Source of the DNA: Veillonella sp.
GTDB taxonomy: Bacteria > Bacillota > Negativicutes > Veillonellales > Veillonellaceae
DNA length: 12,781 nt
Assembly: GCF_015058545.1 (NCBI RefSeq)
Contig: NZ_SVCB01000148.1
Span: 1 to 12,781, forward strand
Direction: 5' to 3'
Part shown: positions 1 through 7,806 of the stretch, one piece after another
How positions within the stretch are numbered: position 1 is the first letter of the stretch
How the letters are laid out: each line of letters begins with the position of its first letter
Position numbers and translations under genes: made by a program
Notes under the pieces: model-generated
Database searches by the model: none
What the model saw: only the letters and a program-made list of their open reading frames with translations
What the model was told of the DNA's origin: nothing

Positions 1-35
1 ACGATTGCTATTATTATGTATGTGCGAGGCGCTAT

Positions 36-992
36 ATGAGTAATAATCAACCGTTTCATAACGGTATGCCGTTAAATACCGATCAGAAGGGGATGCCGCA
101 AAATAACGAGCCTGCCGTTGCGGCACAAGCTCGCCAACACCGTTATCCCGTAGCCGGTAATAATCAGTATGAAGGGCAATTGGTGGATGGTCATATTCAC
201 ACCGAACTTTGCCCCCATGGCAGTGGCGATAAGGTGGCCTTGATCATTGAAAAAGCCATCGAACTAGGTTTTTATAAACTTTGCATCACGGAACATGCCC
301 CTTTACCGGCCGGTTTCAGCAAACGCTATAAAGGTGATGAAGAGGGGCTTACTACGGCCTCTTTGCGGATGGATCAAGTGGAACCGTATTTGGCGTTAGG
401 CAATGAACTGCAAAGAGAATACGGTCAGCATATTAACCTGTCCGTCGGCTTTGAAGTGGACTTCTTGCCCGGCTTTGAGGCAGCGACGCAAGAGTTTTTA
501 AATATGGTAGGTCCTTATACGGGTGAAAACTTATTGTCGGTTCACTTCATGCAGGGCGCGAACGACGGTTTTTGGTGTCTTGACTACAGTGAAGCGGAAT
601 TTGAAAAAGTCTTCGGCAGTTATTTAGGGAAGCAGGATGTTTTATTCCGCCGCTATTTCGAATTGGTATTGCAGGCAGTGCAGACTGATTTCGGGCCACA
701 TACGCCGGTGCGTATCGGCCATATTGATGTAATAAAAAAATACCAAAAGTATTTCAACTTTACATCGTCCTATGATCAGCAAACGCAGCAGGTGATTATG
801 AATATTTTACGCACCTTAAAAGCGCAAAATCGAACGCTGGATTATAATGTGAGCGGTGTGTTCAAAGAAAATTGCGGTGAAATGTACCCAAGTCCTTTCA
901 TTCAAGGCATGGCCTATGTATTGGGCGTACCGTTCATGATGGGATCCGACTCACACAGCTTAGGGGCTTTTGTAAAAGCCTGGAGTGAGTAA
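36..992 (+). CDS. hisK: Histidinol-phosphatase, PHP family (HisK/HisJ type)
   Basis: This gene encodes a 318-residue PHP-superfamily phosphoesterase that should hydrolyse L-histidinol phosphate to histidinol, the penultimate stage of histidine synthesis, in the cytoplasm. The metal-ligand pattern is intact: DGHIH (H53, H55), TEH (E86, H87), GFEVDF (E140), SVHF (H170), GHID (H229) and GSDSH (D305, H307). The conserved fold begins near residue 49. The first 48 residues are an N/Q-rich low-complexity leader that normal family members of about 260-270 residues lack. The chain stops only 11 residues after GSDSH, a short C-terminus. The ATG at 36 has a GAGG six bases upstream, but the frame stays open to the window edge, so a start outside the window is possible. 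The identity of the substrate rests on the adjacent his operon; the PHP fold alone could serve other phosphoesters. Confidence 0.88.
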   Translation: MSNNQPFHNGMPLNTDQKGMPQNNEPAVAAQARQHRYPVAGNNQYEGQLVDGHIHTELCPHGSGDKVALIIEKAIELGFYKLCITEHAPLPAGFSKRYKGDEEGLTTASLRMDQVEPYLALGNELQREYGQHINLSVGFEVDFLPGFEAATQEFLNMVGPYTGENLLSVHFMQGANDGFWCLDYSEAEFEKVFGSYLGKQDVLFRRYFELVLQAVQTDFGPHTPVRIGHIDVIKKYQKYFNFTSSYDQQTQQVIMNILRTLKAQNRTLDYNVSGVFKENCGEMYPSPFIQGMAYVLGVPFMMGSDSHSLGAFVKAWSE

Positions 993-1022
993 GGGTTGTA
1001 TTGTGGAAGTAAGGGCCGTATT
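988..1022 (+). repeat. Imperfect 20-nt-period tandem duplication over the hisK stop codon
   Basis: AGTAAGGGTTGTATT at 988-1002 recurs as AGTAAGGGCCGTATT at 1008-1022, with a 20-nt period and two mismatches in 15. The hisK stop codon TAA (990-992) lies in the first copy. This looks like an old slippage duplication. Confidence 0.6.
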
Positions 1023-1055
1023 AGGGGAAAATGATTTGAGAGAACAACATATGAG

Positions 1056-1099
1056 GAGCCTTTAGTCGTATGAATTCATATGGCTAAAGGCTCTTTTTT
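1056..1099 (+). terminator. Rho-independent terminator after hisK
   Basis: GAGCCTTTAG (1056-1065) pairs with CTAAAGGCTC (1084-1093). The intervening sequence, which contains the palindrome TATGAATTCATA, also pairs with only two G-U wobbles, so the whole 38 nt forms an almost loopless inverted repeat. A run of six T follows (1094-1099). It separates hisK from the main his operon. Confidence 0.9.
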
Positions 1100-1165
1100 A
1101 TTTGTTTGCCCCTTGAAAACATTAGCTTATTACATAAATACATGCATGCTATGCCTAAATGAAAG

Positions 1166-1194
1166 TTGACTATCTGCGCTTGAAAGTGTATTAT
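1166..1194 (+). promoter_or_regulatory. Promoter of the hisZ-led operon
   Basis: TTGACT (1166-1171) and TATTAT (1189-1194) are separated by exactly 17 nt, close to the sigma-A/sigma-70 consensus. Transcription should start near 1201 and leave a leader of about 98 nt before hisZ. That leader is purine-rich and I see no T-box core, no histidine-codon leader peptide and no terminator hairpin, so attenuation is not evident. Control may act through an unseen repressor or through HisG feedback inhibition. Confidence 0.7.
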
Positions 1195-1298
1195 AACTTT
1201 AATCCTTTAGTTAGATGAAGAATAAAAGTAAAGAGTAAGTAAAAGAGATGTAATAGAACGGGCCCATAGGGCTTAAGAGGAAGAGAGTAGGGAGAGCT

Positions 1299-2456
1299 AT
1301 GAGACAGAAACGATTACCGCCGGGATTTCGCGATGAGTTTGGTGAAGAGGCACAGAAAAAAGCAGCTCTTAGTCATAGTCTGGCTAAGTGCTTTTTTGAA
1401 CGGGGCTATACGAAGATTAATACACCGCTCATTGAATACAAGAATATATTTGATGATTATGATTTGGCTGTACAGCAACGTATGTATGAAGTGGTGGACA
1501 GCTCACAGGAACGTTTGGTAATTCGTCCCGATTTGACATTGCCCATTGCCCGTTTTTTAGCGAATATTCAAGTGAATTTACCTAAAAAATTTTACTACAC
1601 CGGCGATGTGTTTGCCATGAACCAGGCTCACCGCGGCTGGGCAAATCAGGTGACGCAGGCCGGCATTGAGCTGGTAGGGTATGCTTCGCAAAAAGCCGAA
1701 CTGGAGTGCTTGCTCATTATCAATCAAGTGAATCGTTTATGGCTCAACAATCAGCTATATGTGGAACTGAGTGATGCGCGGTTTGCCGAAACCGTGGTTG
1801 ATGCGTTGGGGCTTACGGCGGCGGAACGAGCCGAATTGTTTGAAGCCTTATTTAATAAAAATTTACCGGTGTACGAGCGTTTGATTGAAGCGTATACGGA
1901 AAATACATTGTATTCCTTGCTTAAAATTTGGCCGCGCCTTTTCGGCTCCATCGAGGAAGTGCAGCAAGAGCTGGATGCCATAATTTTACCGATGAGCGCC
2001 CAACGTTTGGTGAACGGGGTCATGCAAATGGCGCAGGCGGTACAAAAATTATCGAGCCAAAAGGTGCGTATAGATTTCAGCAGCCGTGCACCGCAACCGT
2101 ATTATACGGGCCTTACTTTCCGCGGCTATATTGACGGCGTGGCCAGTTATATTGTGAGCGGCGGTCGTTATGATAAATTACTCGCGAATTTTCAAAAAGA
2201 GCCTACCCCGGCGGTGGGCATGGGCTTTGATTTGGATGTATTGGCATCGGTGGCGGATATAACCTTGCCTGAGGCAAAACCTTCCTATGTGTATATCGGT
2301 GACGATGATTGGGACGTGGTGGCTGACTATGTATTGGCTCATCCGACCTACAGTTTAGTATTAGCTGATACATTGACGGAGGCCCGTGAACAAGCTGCTG
2401 CGGATGGAGCCACACTCTATGTGGTCACAGAGGAAGGGGTGAAAGCCGATGCTTAG
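1299..2456 (+). CDS. hisZ: ATP phosphoribosyltransferase regulatory subunit HisZ
   Basis: HisZ (385 residues) is a catalytically dead paralogue of histidyl-tRNA synthetase. It combines with short-form HisG to build the active, histidine-inhibited ATP phosphoribosyltransferase that commits PRPP and ATP to histidine. The class II synthetase-like core is visible: the RPDLTLPIARF segment (76-86), YYTGDVF and QAGIELVG (about 99-127), YYTGLTFRGY (268-277) and SGGRYDKLL (287-295), which resembles the HisRS histidine-binding motif. There is no HisRS-like anticodon-binding domain; about 60 divergent residues follow residue 325. The ATG follows an AGGGAG site at 1289-1294. It is the first gene after the operon promoter and overlaps hisG by 8 nt, which fits coupled 1:1 synthesis of the two subunits. 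Confidence 0.93.
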   Translation: MRQKRLPPGFRDEFGEEAQKKAALSHSLAKCFFERGYTKINTPLIEYKNIFDDYDLAVQQRMYEVVDSSQERLVIRPDLTLPIARFLANIQVNLPKKFYYTGDVFAMNQAHRGWANQVTQAGIELVGYASQKAELECLLIINQVNRLWLNNQLYVELSDARFAETVVDALGLTAAERAELFEALFNKNLPVYERLIEAYTENTLYSLLKIWPRLFGSIEEVQQELDAIILPMSAQRLVNGVMQMAQAVQKLSSQKVRIDFSSRAPQPYYTGLTFRGYIDGVASYIVSGGRYDKLLANFQKEPTPAVGMGFDLDVLASVADITLPEAKPSYVYIGDDDWDVVADYVLAHPTYSLVLADTLTEAREQAAADGATLYVVTEEGVKADA

Positions 2457-3081
2457 TATTGCATTGACGAAGGGACGCGTGGAAGACCAGGTCATTCCAC
2501 TCTTTGAACGTTGCGGTATCGATTGTGAGCCGCTACGAAATAAAAAACGGAAATTGGTCATTACCTTAGGTGACAATTTGCAAGTAATTTTAGTTAAAGG
2601 CGGCGACGTTCTTACCTATTTAAATAACGGTGTCGTTGATATCGGCATCGTAGGCAGCGATATTTTGGAAGAACAGCAGAATACGGGGTATGAGCTGCTT
2701 GATTTACAAACGGGGCGTTGCCAATTTATCTTGGCGTCGCTGGCCGGTTATGATCTCAATGAGCCACGGCGACATACCATCGGTACCAAGTATCCGAATA
2801 TTACGAAACGCTATTTTGCCAGTCGCGGTAAAGACGTGGAAATTATTAAAATTGAAGGGTCGGTGGAGTTGGCGCCCCTTATCGGTTTGGCCGACGCTAT
2901 CGTGGATATTACGGAAACGGGCACAACCTTACGGGAGAATAATTTGCAGATTTTTGATAAATTGAGCCCTATCTCAACGCGCTTAGTAGCGAATCCATTG
3001 GCACTTAAGCAAAAACGGGGCGAAATTTTTGATTTGGTAGACCGCTTAAAAGAAGCTCGAAATATTGATACAGCGAAATAA
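2449..3081 (+). CDS. hisG: ATP phosphoribosyltransferase catalytic subunit, short form HisG
   Basis: HisG catalyses ATP + PRPP to phosphoribosyl-ATP + PPi, the first committed step. At 210 residues it is the short form that lacks the C-terminal regulatory ACT-like domain and needs HisZ for activity and feedback. Visible signatures are the N-terminal ALTKGRVEDQ (5-14), VDIGIVGSDIL (63-73), and the PRPP-binding DITETGTTL loop (153-161) followed by REN. Its ATG lies inside the end of hisZ (8-nt overlap), with GAGGAAGGGG at 2430-2439 as a somewhat distant ribosome site; translational coupling is likely. hisD follows 42 nt downstream. The stop codon is part of an imperfect 15-nt tandem repeat. Confidence 0.95.
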   Translation: MLSIALTKGRVEDQVIPLFERCGIDCEPLRNKKRKLVITLGDNLQVILVKGGDVLTYLNNGVVDIGIVGSDILEEQQNTGYELLDLQTGRCQFILASLAGYDLNEPRRHTIGTKYPNITKRYFASRGKDVEIIKIEGSVELAPLIGLADAIVDITETGTTLRENNLQIFDKLSPISTRLVANPLALKQKRGEIFDLVDRLKEARNIDTAK

Positions 3082-3110
3082 TTTGAGAAAAAATAATTAG
3101 AGAATTAGAG
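3076..3110 (+). repeat. Imperfect tandem repeats across the hisG stop codon
   Basis: AAATAATTTGAGAAA (3076-3090) is followed directly by AAATAATTAGAGAAT (3091-3105), a 15-nt tandem pair with two mismatches. The first copy contains the hisG TAA (3079-3081). Within it, AATTAGAG is repeated back to back (3095-3102 and 3103-3110), leading into the hisD ribosome site. Confidence 0.55.
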
Positions 3111-3123
3111 AGAGGAGACCATC

Positions 3124-4464
3124 ATGAAAATATACAGAGAGCCGCTACAAAAGATGCTGGCATTGGTGAATGATTACACGGCGGCCACAACGGATTTAGT
3201 GATTGAACAGCAGGTACGCGAAATTATTGATACTGTTATTGCCGAAGGCGATGCGGCACTGCGTGACTATAGTGAAAAGTTTGACGGCGTACAGCTTACG
3301 GAGTTAAAAGTGAGCGACGACGTGTTGACTGAGGCCTATAATTCATTGGCGCCGGCTTTAAAAGAGGCATTGGAAGTGGCTAAACGTAATATTGAAGCTT
3401 TTCATAAACGCCAAATTGACCAAAGCTTCATTGATCTGGATACGCCGGGCATAGTCCGGGGACAGAAAGTAACACCGTTAAAACGGGTGGGCATTTATGT
3501 ACCGGGCGGTACGGCCGCCTATCCGTCTACGATTTTGATGTGTGCTTTGCCGGCTAAAATAGCGGGTGTTAAGGAAGTTATCATGGTGACACCGCCGCAA
3601 AAAGAAGGCATTGCGCCGATTGTGTTGGGCGCGGCTAAATTAGCCGGTGTTGATGCAGTCTATCAGGTAGGCGGCGCTCAGGCTGTGGGAGCCCTTGCTT
3701 ATGGCACGGAATCAATTCCGAAGGTTGATAAAATCGTAGGACCGGGCAATATCTATGTGGCTACGGCGAAGCGCCAAGTGTTCGGTCAAGTATCTATCGA
3801 CATGATTGCAGGACCTTCCGAAATCGGCATTTTGGCCGATGAAACAGCCAATCCGGTTCACTTGGCCGCTGATTTATTGTCTCAGGCAGAACATGATAAA
3901 CGGGCGCGGGCTATTCTTATTACGGACAGCGAAGTACTGGCCCATGCCGTCTCGGACGAAGTGGCACGGCAATTGGAGGAACTGCCTCGTAAGGATATAG
4001 CCAAAGTGGCCATTGAAGAGCGCAGTTTTATTGCCATCATGGATTCGGTCTCCGACATGTTCACCTTAATGAATGAAGTGGCGCCGGAACATTTGGAAAT
4101 TCAGCTTAACAATGCGTCAGACTACTTGAGCTTGGTAGAAAATGCCGGCTCCGTATTTCTCGGCTCCTATACGGCTGAGCCGTTGGGTGATTATATGGGT
4201 GGTCCGAATCACGTGTTGCCAACCAGCGGTACGGCTCGTTTTTCGTCACCCCTCGGCGTATATGATTTTGTGAAACGGACAGCGTTCATGCAATTTTCTA
4301 AAGAACGCTTAGCTGAGCTGGCTCCGCATATTGCTACGTTAGCACGTACTGAAGGTTTGGAAGGCCATGCGCGGTCCATTGAAATCCGTTTTGATAAAAC
4401 AAAAGACAATGCGTTAGTAGCCGGTAAAGGTGAAGATACGGAGGCAGTTGCTTATGGCCACTAA
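3124..4464 (+). CDS. hisD: Histidinol dehydrogenase HisD
   Basis: HisD performs the last two oxidations, histidinol to histidinal to histidine, using two NAD+ and a zinc ion. The 446-residue protein shows all key positions: zinc ligands Q254, H257, D356 and H415 and the catalytic pair E322-H323 in PEHLEIQ. Each is offset by four or five from the E. coli numbering known for this family (Q259, H262, D360, H419, E326/H327). RVGIYVPGGTAAYPS (121-135) and the GPGNIYVATAKR segment (206-217) are typical. After the family's usual end (SIEIR, 418-422) there is a tail of about 24 charged or small residues. This tail runs through the hisB ribosome site and overlaps hisB by 11 nt. The ATG has AGGAG at 3112-3117 just upstream. 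Confidence 0.96.
   Translation: MKIYREPLQKMLALVNDYTAATTDLVIEQQVREIIDTVIAEGDAALRDYSEKFDGVQLTELKVSDDVLTEAYNSLAPALKEALEVAKRNIEAFHKRQIDQSFIDLDTPGIVRGQKVTPLKRVGIYVPGGTAAYPSTILMCALPAKIAGVKEVIMVTPPQKEGIAPIVLGAAKLAGVDAVYQVGGAQAVGALAYGTESIPKVDKIVGPGNIYVATAKRQVFGQVSIDMIAGPSEIGILADETANPVHLAADLLSQAEHDKRARAILITDSEVLAHAVSDEVARQLEELPRKDIAKVAIEERSFIAIMDSVSDMFTLMNEVAPEHLEIQLNNASDYLSLVENAGSVFLGSYTAEPLGDYMGGPNHVLPTSGTARFSSPLGVYDFVKRTAFMQFSKERLAELAPHIATLARTEGLEGHARSIEIRFDKTKDNALVAGKGEDTEAVAYGH
4440..4444 (+). promoter_or_regulatory. Ribosome binding site that fixes the hisB start
   Basis: GGAGG, nine bases before ATG 4454, supports that ATG over the upstream in-frame GTG at 4430, which has no comparable site. 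Confidence 0.7.
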
Positions 4465-5164
4465 GGATGAAACGAAGACAAATACTAAGCCGGTAGGGGT
4501 GGCAATATCAGGAGAGACCAAGCAAGGGGCGAATCGAGGTATCAATCAAGATACTGAGCAAGCGGCCGTTACCTCGCGAGTGGCTACGGTAATCCGCAAA
4601 ACCGCTGAAACGAATATTGAAGTAACCCTTAATTTAGATGAAGAATCAGGCGTTACCGTGGCGACGGGCATCGGCTTTTTTGATCATATGTTGAATTTGT
4701 TTGCCAAACACGGCCGCTTCGGTTTAACGGTTAAGGCTGATGGCGATACCTATATTGATGCCCATCATACGGTGGAAGATGTGGCGCTCGCCTTAGGCCA
4801 AGCTTTGACCAAGGCTTTGGGCGATAAAAAACAAATTGAGCGCTACGGCGATGCGTGGATGCCCATGGATGAGGCGCTGACGCAGGTCGTTATCGATTTG
4901 AGCGGCCGCCCCTATTTAGTGTTCAAGGCGGAACTTTCAACGCCTTTGCTGGGAACCTTTGAGACGGAATTGGTGGAAGATTTTTTCCAAGCCTTTGCCA
5001 TGAACGGTCTTATGAATCTTCATGTGCGTAATGAATACGGGCGCAACACCCATCACATTATTGAAAGCATGTTTAAGGCCTTGGGGCGGGCACTGCGCCG
5101 CGCTGTAACTGTAAATGAGGCTATTGTAGGAGTTAACTCCACCAAGGGCAGTTTGACAGTATAA
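4454..5164 (+). CDS. hisB: Imidazoleglycerol-phosphate dehydratase HisB (monofunctional)
   Basis: The enzyme dehydrates imidazole glycerol phosphate to imidazole acetol phosphate. With the ATG at 4454 the protein has 236 residues. The dehydratase fold starts at about residue 43 (VATVIRKTAETNI). The di-manganese motifs are present: FFDHM (H78), DAHHTVED (H104, H105, E108) and THHIIES (H200, H201, E204), and the C-terminus carries the usual STKGSL. No HAD-type phosphatase domain is fused, so the separate PHP phosphatase is needed. The first 42 residues are a hydrophilic K/T/Q/G-rich leader not found in typical members of about 190-200 residues. No credible start with a ribosome site lies closer to the domain; GTG 4580 lacks one. 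The 11-nt overlap with hisD suggests coupling. Confidence 0.94.
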   Translation: MATKDETKTNTKPVGVAISGETKQGANRGINQDTEQAAVTSRVATVIRKTAETNIEVTLNLDEESGVTVATGIGFFDHMLNLFAKHGRFGLTVKADGDTYIDAHHTVEDVALALGQALTKALGDKKQIERYGDAWMPMDEALTQVVIDLSGRPYLVFKAELSTPLLGTFETELVEDFFQAFAMNGLMNLHVRNEYGRNTHHIIESMFKALGRALRRAVTVNEAIVGVNSTKGSLTV

Positions 5165-5191
5165 TATATTTTAAAAAAGAGAAGGTAGCGT

Positions 5192-5821
5192 ATGATTGCA
5201 ATTATAGATTATGATGCGGGCAATACCTTTAATGTGCAAAAAGCGTTTGCTCACTTGGGCATACCGACGGTTTTAACCGCCGATAAGGCGACGATTTTGC
5301 AGGCTGCCGGCGTCGTTGTGCCCGGCGTGGGTGCCTTTCGGCAAGCTATGGACACTTTAACACGCCGTGATTTGGTGCCCGTCTTAGAGACGGTGGTAGC
5401 TCGAAATATTCCCGTATTGGGCATATGCTTGGGAATGCAACTTTTGTTTGATAGCTCCACTGAATACGGCAAAACACAGGGCTTTGGTTTTATTCCGGGT
5501 ACGGTAGATGAAATCCCTCAAGATTTGGGTCTCATGGTGCCGCACACCGGTTGGAATTGTAATCGCTTGGTGAATAAAACAAGTCCCTTTAGCTGTATTG
5601 ACGGCGAATATACATACTTTGTTCATTCCTATTATGTGAATTGCGAAGAGCGCTACATTACGGCGGTGGCCGACTACGGCATTGAAATACCGGCCGTGGT
5701 GGCGCAGGGTAATGTGTATGGTATGCATTTCCATCCGGAGAAAAGTGCCGCCATCGGGCTGAGACTATTGCAACGATTTGACGAGTTATGTAAAGCGCAT
5801 GCGGCAGGTTATGAGGCTTAA
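5192..5821 (+). CDS. hisH: Imidazole glycerol phosphate synthase, glutamine amidotransferase subunit HisH
   Basis: HisH releases ammonia from glutamine and passes it through the HisF barrel for imidazole ring closure. It is a class I (triad) amidotransferase: PGVGAF at 44-49 forms the oxyanion strand, GICLGMQ holds nucleophile C79, and HFHPEKS supplies H181 and E183. Its 209 residues match the family's usual size. HTGWN (118-122) replaces the more usual HMGWN at the HisF interface. A GAGAAGG site (5179-5185) precedes the ATG, 27 nt after hisB. It is the last gene before the 261-nt gap and is separated from its partner hisF by hisA, a common order. Confidence 0.95.
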   Translation: MIAIIDYDAGNTFNVQKAFAHLGIPTVLTADKATILQAAGVVVPGVGAFRQAMDTLTRRDLVPVLETVVARNIPVLGICLGMQLLFDSSTEYGKTQGFGFIPGTVDEIPQDLGLMVPHTGWNCNRLVNKTSPFSCIDGEYTYFVHSYYVNCEERYITAVADYGIEIPAVVAQGNVYGMHFHPEKSAAIGLRLLQRFDELCKAHAAGYEA

Positions 5822-6042
5822 AGAATTGTATATATTGTTATATTTATCAACAGATTGGTTGTATTGTGAGAATTTAAAAACTCTATTATTAGTGAAAAGT
5901 GATAATTGTAATAGTTGCTAAAGGATAATGTTTGTTGTATATGATGGCCTGTATTGCATAATTTTTTGTAATAAAAACTGATATCTGACATAGATACTTT
6001 CGATATAAATTATAGACAGATGTAGTTTAGAAGTGTATATTA

Positions 6043-6048
6043 TATAAT
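6043..6048 (+). promoter_or_regulatory. Possible -10 element of an internal promoter before hisA
   Basis: There is a perfect TATAAT 26 nt before the hisA ribosome site, but no recognisable -35 hexamer at 16-18 nt spacing. It could give hisA-F-I-E independent expression; in DNA this AT-rich it may also be chance. Confidence 0.3.
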
Positions 6049-6073
6049 ATTAAATACATAAGAGCAGTACATA

Positions 6074-6080
6074 AAGGAGG
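6074..6080 (+). promoter_or_regulatory. Strong ribosome binding site before hisA
   Basis: AAGGAGG is only 2 nt from ATG 6083 but 8 nt from the in-frame GTG 6089. The spacing favours the GTG as the real initiation codon. Confidence 0.65.
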
Positions 6081-6082
6081 GG

Positions 6083-6919
6083 ATGACCGTGATTTTTCCG
6101 GCCATTGATATACAAGACAAACGTAGTGTACGTTTATATAAAGGGGATTTTGACAAGGAAATCGTGATTAATTATAGCCCGGTGGCACAAGCCGAGGACT
6201 ATGAAAATGCCGGTATCAAGGCACTTCATGTAGTTGACTTGGATGGGGCTAAAGCCGGTAAACCGGTTAGTTTTGATATTATTACAGGAATTCGCAGAGT
6301 TTTCAGCGGCATTATTGAAGTAGGCGGCGGTATTCGTGACGAAGAAACTATTAAGGCCTATCTGAATGCCGGTATTGATCGTATTATTTTAGGTTCCGTA
6401 GCGTTAAAAAATGCGGAATTTACTAAACAAATGCTGGCCACTTATGGAGCTGAACGCATTGTTATCGGCGTTGACGGTGCCGACGGTAAAGTTGCGACGG
6501 AAGGTTGGCTTGAAAAGTCGGACGTTGATATGAGCCATTTGATTCGCGAAATGATGGCGGCCGGTGCTAAACACTTTATTGTTACCGATATTAATCGTGA
6601 CGGTACCATGGCAGGGGTTAACCAGGAATTGCTCTTTGAATTACACGATCAATTTCCGGGAGCTCGTATTATCGCTTCCGGCGGCATTCGCAATGCCGGT
6701 GACATTGTAGCCTTGCGTAAAAAAGGCATTGTCGACTGTATTGTGGGTAAAGCCTTGTATGAAGGTCCATTGGCTTTAGCGGATATTGTAGCTTTGGAAA
6801 AAAGCGAGTTAGCCGGTGAATTGATTGAACCGTCACCATACTATACACGCACTATCCATGAAGAAACAGATTCTCATGATGAGCCTAATTTAGCGATTTC
6901 CGCAGCTGCGGCAAAATAA
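6083..6919 (+). CDS. hisA: Phosphoribosylformimino-5-aminoimidazole carboxamide ribotide isomerase HisA
   Basis: HisA is a TIM barrel that opens the ribose of ProFAR to give PRFAR, the substrate of HisF/HisH. Residues visible are catalytic D9 (FPAIDIQ), GVDGADGKVATEGW with D131, and TDINRDGT with T168-D169. Phosphate-binding GGGIR (81-85) and ASGGIR (198-203) are also present. The ATG is the longer choice; GTG 6089, giving MIFPAIDI, is better spaced from the ribosome site and equally compatible with the family. After the barrel ends near residue 245 there is an extra tail of about 30 acidic then alanine-rich residues, ending AISAAAAK, beyond the usual 240-250. No PriA-type dual-function signs are apparent, and a trp gene is not in view. 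Confidence 0.94.
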   Translation: MTVIFPAIDIQDKRSVRLYKGDFDKEIVINYSPVAQAEDYENAGIKALHVVDLDGAKAGKPVSFDIITGIRRVFSGIIEVGGGIRDEETIKAYLNAGIDRIILGSVALKNAEFTKQMLATYGAERIVIGVDGADGKVATEGWLEKSDVDMSHLIREMMAAGAKHFIVTDINRDGTMAGVNQELLFELHDQFPGARIIASGGIRNAGDIVALRKKGIVDCIVGKALYEGPLALADIVALEKSELAGELIEPSPYYTRTIHEETDSHDEPNLAISAAAAK

Positions 6920-7036
6920 ATTCAAATAATAAAACCAATATATAACACTAATAAGATACACATAGCAATAGCGATAGCATTACATACTCGTGATCATGAT
7001 AAACCGGATACGGCTAATGATAAAGGAGTAGAAACT

Positions 7037-7795
7037 ATGTTGGCAAAACGAATCATCCCTTGTCTGGACGTGGATAACGGCCGTGTAAAAAAGGGTGTTA
7101 ATTTTATTAATTTAGTAGATGTAGGCGATCCGGTGGCGATTGCCGCTTCCTATGAAGTGCAAGGTGCCGATGAGCAAGTGTTTTTGGATATTACGGCCAC
7201 AACAGAAGGTCGAGGGACCTTTAAGGACGTAATTTCAGCTATATCAAATGAAGTATTTATGCCGCTTACCGTTGGTGGCGGCATTCGTACATTGGCGGAT
7301 ATGCAGCAATTATTGCAGGCTGGAGCGGATAAAATCTCAATTAATTCAGCCGCTTTGGCAAATCCTGAACTAATCCGCGAAGGGGCTGAAAAATTCGGCA
7401 ATCAATGTATCGTCGTAGCCATTGATGTGAAAACCGATCCCGAGACGGGAGAACGTTTTGTGTACAGTCATGGGGGGCGTAAAAAAACAGACCGCTTAGC
7501 TTATGACTGGGCACAGGAGGCCGTAGCCTTGGGGGCCGGTGAATTACTCGTGACGAGTATGGATAAAGACGGCACCAAGTCCGGTTTTGACATTGAATTA
7601 TATAAACAGCTGGGTGACTTGGTACAAGTGCCTATTATTGCTTCCGGCGGCGCCGGCACGGTAGCACATTTTGTTGAAGTTTTTTCAAAAACTAAAGTAA
7701 CCGGTGCTTTAGCGGCCTCTATTTTCCACTTTGGCGAAATAACCATTGCGGAAGTGAAGGATGCTTTGCGCGCTCATAATATTCCGGTTCGCTAG
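7037..7795 (+). CDS. hisF: Imidazole glycerol phosphate synthase, cyclase subunit HisF
   Basis: HisF condenses ammonia from HisH with PRFAR, yielding imidazole glycerol phosphate and AICAR. The 252-residue TIM barrel has both catalytic aspartates at family positions, D11 (IIPCLDVDNGRV) and D130 (VVAIDVK). It also has FLDITAT (49-55), the phosphate loops TVGGGIRT and IASGGAG, and TSMDKDGTKSGFD. LVDVGDP replaces the more frequent LRDAGDP. A good AAAGGAG site (7021-7028) lies upstream of the ATG. It follows hisA by 117 nt of AT-rich DNA in which I see no element, and its stop is 11 nt from hisI. Confidence 0.96.
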   Translation: MLAKRIIPCLDVDNGRVKKGVNFINLVDVGDPVAIAASYEVQGADEQVFLDITATTEGRGTFKDVISAISNEVFMPLTVGGGIRTLADMQQLLQAGADKISINSAALANPELIREGAEKFGNQCIVVAIDVKTDPETGERFVYSHGGRKKTDRLAYDWAQEAVALGAGELLVTSMDKDGTKSGFDIELYKQLGDLVQVPIIASGGAGTVAHFVEVFSKTKVTGALAASIFHFGEITIAEVKDALRAHNIPVR

Positions 7796-7806
7796 GGAGG
7801 TGGGCA

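Larger units (their letters stand above)
5822..6082 (+). other. AT-rich gap between hisH and hisA
   Basis: This 261-nt stretch is strongly AT-rich and breaks an otherwise tight operon. I find no convincing terminator, no T-box core and no gene. A 17-codon frame at 5928 has only a badly spaced ribosome site. Several near-consensus promoter hexamers occur, as expected by chance in such DNA. The clearest is a perfect TATAAT at 6043-6048, listed separately. Confidence 0.5.

Noticed and set aside
1201..1298. T-box riboswitch or histidine attenuator in the hisZ leader
   Set aside because: The leader is only about 98 nt with no T-box core sequence and no terminator. The short frame at 1215-1238 encodes MKNKSKE, without histidine codons.
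5251..5734. Minus-strand frames opposite hisH
   Set aside because: These are shadows of a well-supported gene, without ribosome sites or recognisable protein features.
5928..5981. 17-codon frame in the hisH-hisA gap
   Set aside because: The only purine-rich sequence is too close to the ATG, and a frame of this size is expected by chance in this DNA.
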